A DNA stretch of 64,000 bases from Dromaius novaehollandiae (taxonomy: Eukaryota > Chordata > Aves > Casuariiformes > Dromaiidae), in assembly GCF_036370855.1 (NCBI RefSeq), contig NW_026991398.1, forward strand, positions 1,488,001-1,552,000, given 5' to 3'. Each line of letters opens with the position of its first letter. The first letter of the stretch is position 1. Both the position numbers and the translations under genes were made by a program. Under the pieces are notes generated by a model. That model saw only the letters and a program-made list of their open reading frames with translations, was not told the DNA's origin and searched no databases. Positions 58,482 to 64,000 of the stretch are shown piece by piece.

Positions 58482-58750
58482 CCAAGAGCCAACGACACCA
58501 TGTGTGCAATGGCCCCACTTCAGGACAGAGCCATGCTCGTGTAGATAGCAGATGACAATGTAATGGTGAAAGGAGGTTCCCACTGAGAGAGCAAACCCTG
58601 CAGTGCCCAAGGCCAGGGAGAAACAGAACTGAGCTGTGCAGGAATGGCAGGAGAGGGGTTTGCTGCCTGAGCTGACTCTGCAGCACCGCTTGGTCTGTGA
58701 CAGGGGTGAATCGATCTCCAGAAAGGACAAGGTGTCACCGAAGAATTCCT
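58482..58750 (-). pseudogene. Relic odorant receptor, unit D
   Basis: The best-kept relic: one minus frame aligns almost gap-free with class II receptors from EFFGDTLSFLEI (end of TM2) through CTAQFCFSLALGTAGFALSV (TM3) and SFHHYIVIC (DRY position) to CTHGVVGSW (TM4). Only about 90 of some 310 residues remain. It is divergent to OR4 and followed by CR1 on the same strand. Confidence 0.68.
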
Positions 58751-58799
58751 TGGAGCTGGATGTCCTGTGATCCAGCCAACCTGTGGACATCACTAGCCC

Positions 58800-61700
58800 A
58801 GTCCCTGTTCATATCATCTGAGGGCATGAGAGAAAAAGAATGGAGAGAAAAGCTGGAAGTGTTTGACAATGCAGAGACTACAGTGGAGACCTTGGTGTGA
58901 TGTGCCTCCTGTCTATGCAGCGCACTTGGATGTAGACAGGATGGACCTTTGCCTAAAGGCAATGGTGGGATCCAGTTGTTTGGGCACTGGTAGGAAACCT
59001 GGGAGGCCCTGGGGTGCTTTCCCAGCAACCACTGCAGAAGGACATGGCTTTCCTGTAGGTCCCATGCTGAATTTGCTAGAGACGTGGTTGTGCTGGACAC
59101 CCCAGGCATGGGACATGGCCCTGCCTATGGCCTACCTTTATGTCACTGAATCTACTGTCTGCACTGAATTGCATTAGCTATTTGCATTGCACAGATCTGC
59201 TTGTGCCTCAGCTTGCTAGTGAGTGGAGCTCTAGTTGCAGTAGGCATCTAGGGTCATTTCAGATGGCCAAGGCAATTCCCCACCTGGCCACCACTTCATG
59301 CTCTAGAAAATGTGGGTGTCATAGTTGCACCATCAGAGCAAGCAGACACTGGCACATGCCTGGGACCACCTCTGTCTCTTCACATGTCCTCAGGTGTTTA
59401 CATGTGAGCAGCTGACTCCCACCCTCCATCACTATTGATTACAATGGGAGCTTAGACGAGGAGCTCCCATGCAGACACCTCTGTGGTGCTCACTTCAGTT
59501 TGGGGAAGGGGAATCCCACCTCCTGTGTGTTTGTGGAGTTCACAGGAGGGATCTAAATCCCACTCCAGCCCAGGGACTTCTAAACCAAGCCCATACTGAC
59601 TCATCTGAATTAACATCTGAACCATGGGTAAATGAACTCCCTTCTTGTCCCAGCTTAGGTTCCTGCCTAGTGAAGGGATAGGAATAGGTGCTTCCTGAGT
59701 GGGATATTTCCACCTCTTGCAGATAACCTTCCTCTGACGAGACAAATTGCAATGCTGGATCAGTCTTCCTTCAGTGCTTAGAGAGGGACCCTCAGTGATC
59801 ATTTTAGTCTACTTCAGGGAACATTTCCCAGGAGGAGGGAGCACGAGGGTCAGAGAAATTTGTGTCTTCAGCTGGGCCTCTGCTCCTGAGTGGGGCCAGG
59901 CTCCTGGGACTGCGGGAGCCCATGGCAACCTGGCAGGCGCTGCAGAGACACAGCTCTGTCCAGGAGCAGCTCCTCTTAAAGGAGCAGCAAGACTCAGGGT
60001 GCTGCCTGCAGGTGCCAGGATGAGATGAGCGACTCAGAAGTTAAAGACAGTCAGCAACAGGAGGACAGCTGAGAGCAGCACACTCTGAGCAGAAATCCTC
60101 ACTGCCCTTGACACAGTAAGTATCTGGCTGCAGGGCAACACTGCTGTGGTTCCCAGAGGTTTCTTCTGCAGCTGGCACCTTCCAGAGCTGATAGGGTCTG
60201 TCAGGGCGGCTCTGCCAGCTTCTCCTGTTTGGAGCAGGTGGTGCTTTACAGCAGGGATTAGCTTCCACACTATCACAGGGACAGGGCATCATGGCTACCT
60301 TCTCCCAGGAACAGTGCATGGGTGTGAAGCCAGGGAGTGCACCCAGGTCTGCCCAATGCTGCATTTCAGAGCAGTGTCCCTGTGCCCCAGGGTGCTGTGT
60401 TTCTGGGGCAGTGACTCTGCCTGCCCAGGGAACTCCCCATGATGGTGCTGCAGGGAGAAGCTGTGGGTGGAAGGAGTGACCCCCATCAGGGCAGGTTCCT
60501 TCTCCTCTTGAGAGGGTGCTGCTTGGGTCAGGGCTGCTCTCAGCTCCAGCTCACCCCCAGGACACTTTCTGAAGAGGACTTTTCACAAGGAAAGTTTATG
60601 CTGGTCAAACCTGCAAAGGGCAGAGCTTTCCTTCCTCAGTCTGTGCTTAATCTCCTCATCTTTTGACAGGGCTGGAATGGAAACAGAGTTGTTTAGTTTA
60701 AAGTAACTGCAACTCCTAAACTGTTTCACAGAGAGATCAAAAGGTCTGCAAGGAACCTCAGCAAATCCCCTCAGCCACCCCTCTGCCTATGAGCAGCACC
60801 ACCATAATCTTTATTAGCCTCCTCAGGGTTGGTCTGAGCTGCCCCTTAGCACCTGCAAACCTGAAGGTATCTGCCCCTGGGACAGTGCCAGGCAGCAGCA
60901 GTATGATGCATGAAAGGGAGGAAACTTCTCACAGGAAAGGCTGTGGGAGGGGGGAAGTGGGCAATTCCCTGACAGCTTCTGCAATGCAGATGCCTTCCCC
61001 TGAGCCAGCCCCTGTGTCCCCTCTGCCACCCAGCAGAGCCTCTGCCCTCAAGGCCACAGCATCCAGGGCAGGAGACACCTCCTTTGCAGTCCAGGCTCCA
61101 GGAGAGCAGATGTGCATCTCTCCTGTAGGTGCCCATTTCACCACTGCCTGACAGAGGGACTGAGAGCAAAACCTCCTCTGCAGGCGGATGTACTGCATAG
61201 CTGAGTAAGATGAGGGCTTTCCTGCGTGCCCATCTGGAGGTGTTTGCATGGGAGTGAGGGGTCCAAGACCCCTGCTAGCCTGTGGGTCTTTGGACCATGC
61301 AGTCTGTAGGGCTGGGGAATGCGCCAAGTCTCCCTAAGGAGACATCCCCTTTTGGACAATGCAACAGAAACACTTTTGCCCCTCAGGATTCTCTAGGAAT
61401 GGAAAAAGCCAAGGATTTCTATCCCTTCAATAGATGTGCCCCATGTGTGGTGAGAAACTGTCCCACCACCCCAGTCCAAATACATGCTGCTGTTTGCTAT
61501 CTCCATGTACCCAGTGTGGCAGATCATCTGGTGAGAGCTAAGGAACTGAAGTTACAGGTGAGTTTCAGATATGAAAAATCCGTTTTGTTCTGGAGTCATA
61601 CTTGTGGTTTGGCTGCGTATCAGGACTACACTTGTGTGCACACCCCGAGCACTTTGGTCATTAGCTCCTTGCCTGGCCCGAGAATTTCCTGGCCAGTCAT

Positions 61701-62429
61701 CTGCACAGATGGACAGGTTTTCATGAGAGGATGGACCAGCTTGAAGCTAGATGATTGACTGGACCTAGGCAATTAAATAGTTATGGCAGCCCTGCAGGTG
61801 GGAATTTCTGAAGGTTCTAGAAATCCGCCCCATGGCAAATCCTGCTGTGTCTAGTCCAATTTGTATGCCGAAATGTGTTGATAAACATCCTGGGTGGAGT
61901 GTCCCAAAGTGTCCTTGCTGCAACAGTGATCTGATTGTGCATAGCTAAGACATTTGTAAAGAGTCAAATACAAAGTGTTCCTGCAGTAATTGTCACATAC
62001 TATGCAATTAAGGTGTATCAAGAGCAATGAATTATGCATGTGCTGGGTGGTCATGTGGGTCCCCAGCCAACTGGATTAGACCTAAGCTAACCAGGGTTTC
62101 AGGAGTCTCACCTAATCCCGCTGACAGCACTGCAAGGACACTTTGTCACTGCACAATGACTGACCATCCTGTTTTGATTCTGAGTGTGTGTGTAACAAGC
62201 AGGGCTGACTCCTCTGGAGCCCATGGACAGAGGACCCTGCTCCTTATGGCAGATTCAGAAAGCACAGACCAAAGCACAAGTAGAGGAGGTGAAGGAAGGT
62301 TCTCCTAGTGAGGAGAAAGGACATGTGGGCAGTTGCTTAGAGAAACGGTGTGGGTTTTGTTCAAAGTCGGTCCTAACTTGTCAATATCTTCTCCTCCCTG
62401 CACAGTCCCCCACAGCCCAGAGGAAGCAA
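58800..62429 (+). repeat. Unit D, upstream region of OR4
   Basis: Colinear with 26014-30239 of unit B apart from indels, the largest near 61455. The 60895-61150 part is very close to 28205-28480. No gene is seen. Confidence 0.65.
62390..62420 (+). promoter_or_regulatory. Candidate 3' splice site before OR4
   Basis: A pyrimidine tract, then CACAG (AG at 62414-62415) and CCCAG (AG at 62419-62420), as before OR2. Confidence 0.45.
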
Positions 62430-63365
62430 ATGTTCAACAGCAGCTCCCTTAATGAGTTCCTCCTCCTGGGGTTTGCGGATACACGGGAGCTGCAGCTCTT
62501 GCACTTCTCGCTCTTCCTGGGCATCTACCTGGCTGCCCTCCTGGGCAACGGCCTCATCATCACAGCCGTAGCCTGCGACCACCACCTCCACACCCCCATG
62601 TACTTCTTCCTCTTCAACCTCTCCCTCCTCGACCTTGGCTCCATCTCCACCACTGTCCCCAAATCCATGGCCAATTCCCTGTGGGACACCAGGGCCATTT
62701 CCTACTCAGGATGTGCTGCCCAGGTCTTTTTGTTTCTCTTCTTTATTTCAGCAGAATATTTCCTTCTCACAGTCATGGCGTATGACCGCTTTATTGCCAT
62801 CTGCAGACCCCTGCACTACAGCATGCTCATGGGCAGCAGAGCTTGTGTCAGAATGGCAGCAGCTGCCTGGGGCACTGGTTTTCTCAATGCTCTCCTGCAC
62901 ACTGCGAACACATTTTCAATACCACTCTGCCAAGGCAACACAGTGGACCAGTTCTTCTGTGAAGTGCCCCAGATCCTCAAGCTCTCCTGCTCAGACTCCT
63001 ACCTCAGGGAAGTGGGGCTTCTTGTGTTTAGTGTCTTTTTAGTCTTTGGGTGTTTCATTTGCATTGTGGTGTCCTACGTGCAGATCTTCACTGCTGTGCT
63101 GAGGATCCCCTCTGAGCAGGGCCGGCACAAAGCCTTTTCCATGTGCCTCCCACACCTGGCCGTGGTCTCCCTGTTCATCAGCACTGGCATGTTTGCCTAC
63201 CTGAAGCCCCCCTCCCTCTCCTGCCCAGCTCTGGATCTGGTGGTGGCTGTTCTGTACTCGGTGGTGCCTCCAGCAGTGAACCCCCTCATCTACAGCATGA
63301 GGAACAAGGAGCTCAAGGAGGCACTGAGGAAACTGATCCAATGGGTCCAATGTCAGCACCAATAA
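62430..63365 (+). CDS. Odorant receptor, OR14-like (OR4)
   Basis: A 311-residue class II odorant receptor. It begins MFNSSSLNEF (glycosylation site at Asn3) and has LLGNGLI, HTPMYFFLFNLSLL, the conserved Cys in GCAAQVF, MAYDRFIAICRPLHY, FFCEVPQ/LSCSDSY, KAFSMCLPHL and VNPLIYSMRN. Its TM3 (FFISAEYFLL) and short tail match OR2, but its TM5 stretch SVFLVF matches OR1, suggesting a mosaic. An in-frame extension of 69 codons upstream is probably intronic because of the splice site before the ATG. No break is seen. Confidence 0.93.
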   Translation: MFNSSSLNEFLLLGFADTRELQLLHFSLFLGIYLAALLGNGLIITAVACDHHLHTPMYFFLFNLSLLDLGSISTTVPKSMANSLWDTRAISYSGCAAQVFLFLFFISAEYFLLTVMAYDRFIAICRPLHYSMLMGSRACVRMAAAAWGTGFLNALLHTANTFSIPLCQGNTVDQFFCEVPQILKLSCSDSYLREVGLLVFSVFLVFGCFICIVVSYVQIFTAVLRIPSEQGRHKAFSMCLPHLAVVSLFISTGMFAYLKPPSLSCPALDLVVAVLYSVVPPAVNPLIYSMRNKELKEALRKLIQWVQCQHQ

Positions 63366-64000
63366 CCATCCCATGTGCATCACCTCATCATTCCCAGGGT
63401 ATCTGTGGTCACGGCTATAGGTTGTTCATTTCTTTCTCTTTTCTATGTTATATTCATTTTAAAAGGAAAATACTTAGCTTCATCCTGCTTCTCCTCAAGA
63501 ATCTCTCATCTAAATCTGACCCAGAGAACCTGTTGAAGCAGGAAGCCAGGCTTCCCCCTTCATCAGCAGAGGTGGGGGAACCTCAGAGCCTCCTAGTCTG
63601 AGCTCCCTCAGATGCCCTCAGGGCAATGAGGAGAGTTTCCCTTTGCAGTGTCTCTTTCGGCACTGACACCCAGGGACCTCAAGGGGTCAGTCAGGCTTGT
63701 ATAAGTATAGACGGGATGAGACCATAGGTCCCGTGTCCTTTAGGAGAGCTCAGCTCCCCTGCCAGAGTCAGGGTGTGATCTCACACCCGTCTCCTGTGAG
63801 GGTGGCAGCTGGCTGTCACCATGGGCTGGTCCCTTCCCTCTCCAGTGCGCCAATGTTCACAGCAGAGCAGGAGGGGAGGGGAGGAGAGTCTGGATGCAGC
63901 CTGTGGGGACAGACCATTTTCCTCTCAGGACCGTCCCACCACTGCCACAGCAGGCATTTCCTTGCTGCAGCCTTTGCATGGGGGCTGCAGCTTTCTGGGA
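63366..64000. other. 3' flank of OR4, nothing further identified
   Basis: No clear AATAAA is seen within 200 bp and no gene is recognised to the window's end. Confidence 0.5.

Overview
The window is vertebrate, almost certainly avian, nuclear DNA. It holds intronless odorant receptors of the OR14-like type that is greatly expanded in birds, CR1 LINE fragments, avian-style LTR elements, and the exons of a split pancreatic-type carboxypeptidase gene. Nearly all other open frames are short chance frames in GC-rich, heavily duplicated non-coding sequence. I see no tRNA, rRNA, operon or CRISPR array.

The main structure is a four-unit inverted array, each unit with one apparently intact OR14-like gene. 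Unit A (about 3.4-10.1 kb) has OR1 on minus. Unit B (about 23.5-32.0 kb) has OR2 on plus. Unit C (about 35.0-43.0 kb) has OR3 on minus. Unit D (about 54.9-63.4 kb) has OR4 on plus. A and C are direct copies of each other, as are B and D; A/B, B/C and C/D are inverted pairs. In the opposite direction from its OR14 gene, each unit also carries a relic of a different class II odorant receptor (about TM2-TM4), followed directly by the remains of one shared ancestral CR1 insertion. Unit D keeps that CR1's reverse-transcriptase part; the others have lost different pieces.

Between A and B (10-23.5 kb) lie a copy of an AT-rich block, a roughly 400-bp repeat present three times, a possible solo LTR, a decayed 65-70 bp minisatellite, a CR1 tail, a small CpG-rich island, and a 3.2-kb block (W2) that repeats the window's first 3.4 kb (W1). 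A third, inverted piece (W3) sits inside unit C. Between B and C are inverted 3' flanks of the OR units and two CR1 tails.

Between C and D (43.0-54.9 kb) is foreign sequence. First comes the 3' part of a carboxypeptidase A2-like gene on minus: seven exons, about 290 uninterrupted residues, with all catalytic residues and a poly(A) signal. It is followed by a class I (gamma-like) endogenous retrovirus on minus with two LTRs. The gene is cut inside an exon exactly at the retroviral LTR edge. The far LTR abuts sequence belonging to the OR unit, whose uninterrupted counterpart is visible in unit B, so the two outer flanks do not come from one target site. This points to a rearrangement through the retrovirus (or an assembly join), and is the most notable anomaly. 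A solo LTR unique to unit C, with clean empty sites in the other units, was inserted after the duplications.

The OR genes are probably expressed one per olfactory neuron and do not form a pathway with the carboxypeptidase. I find no clear sign of a wholly new molecular system; the interest is in the array's structure and history.
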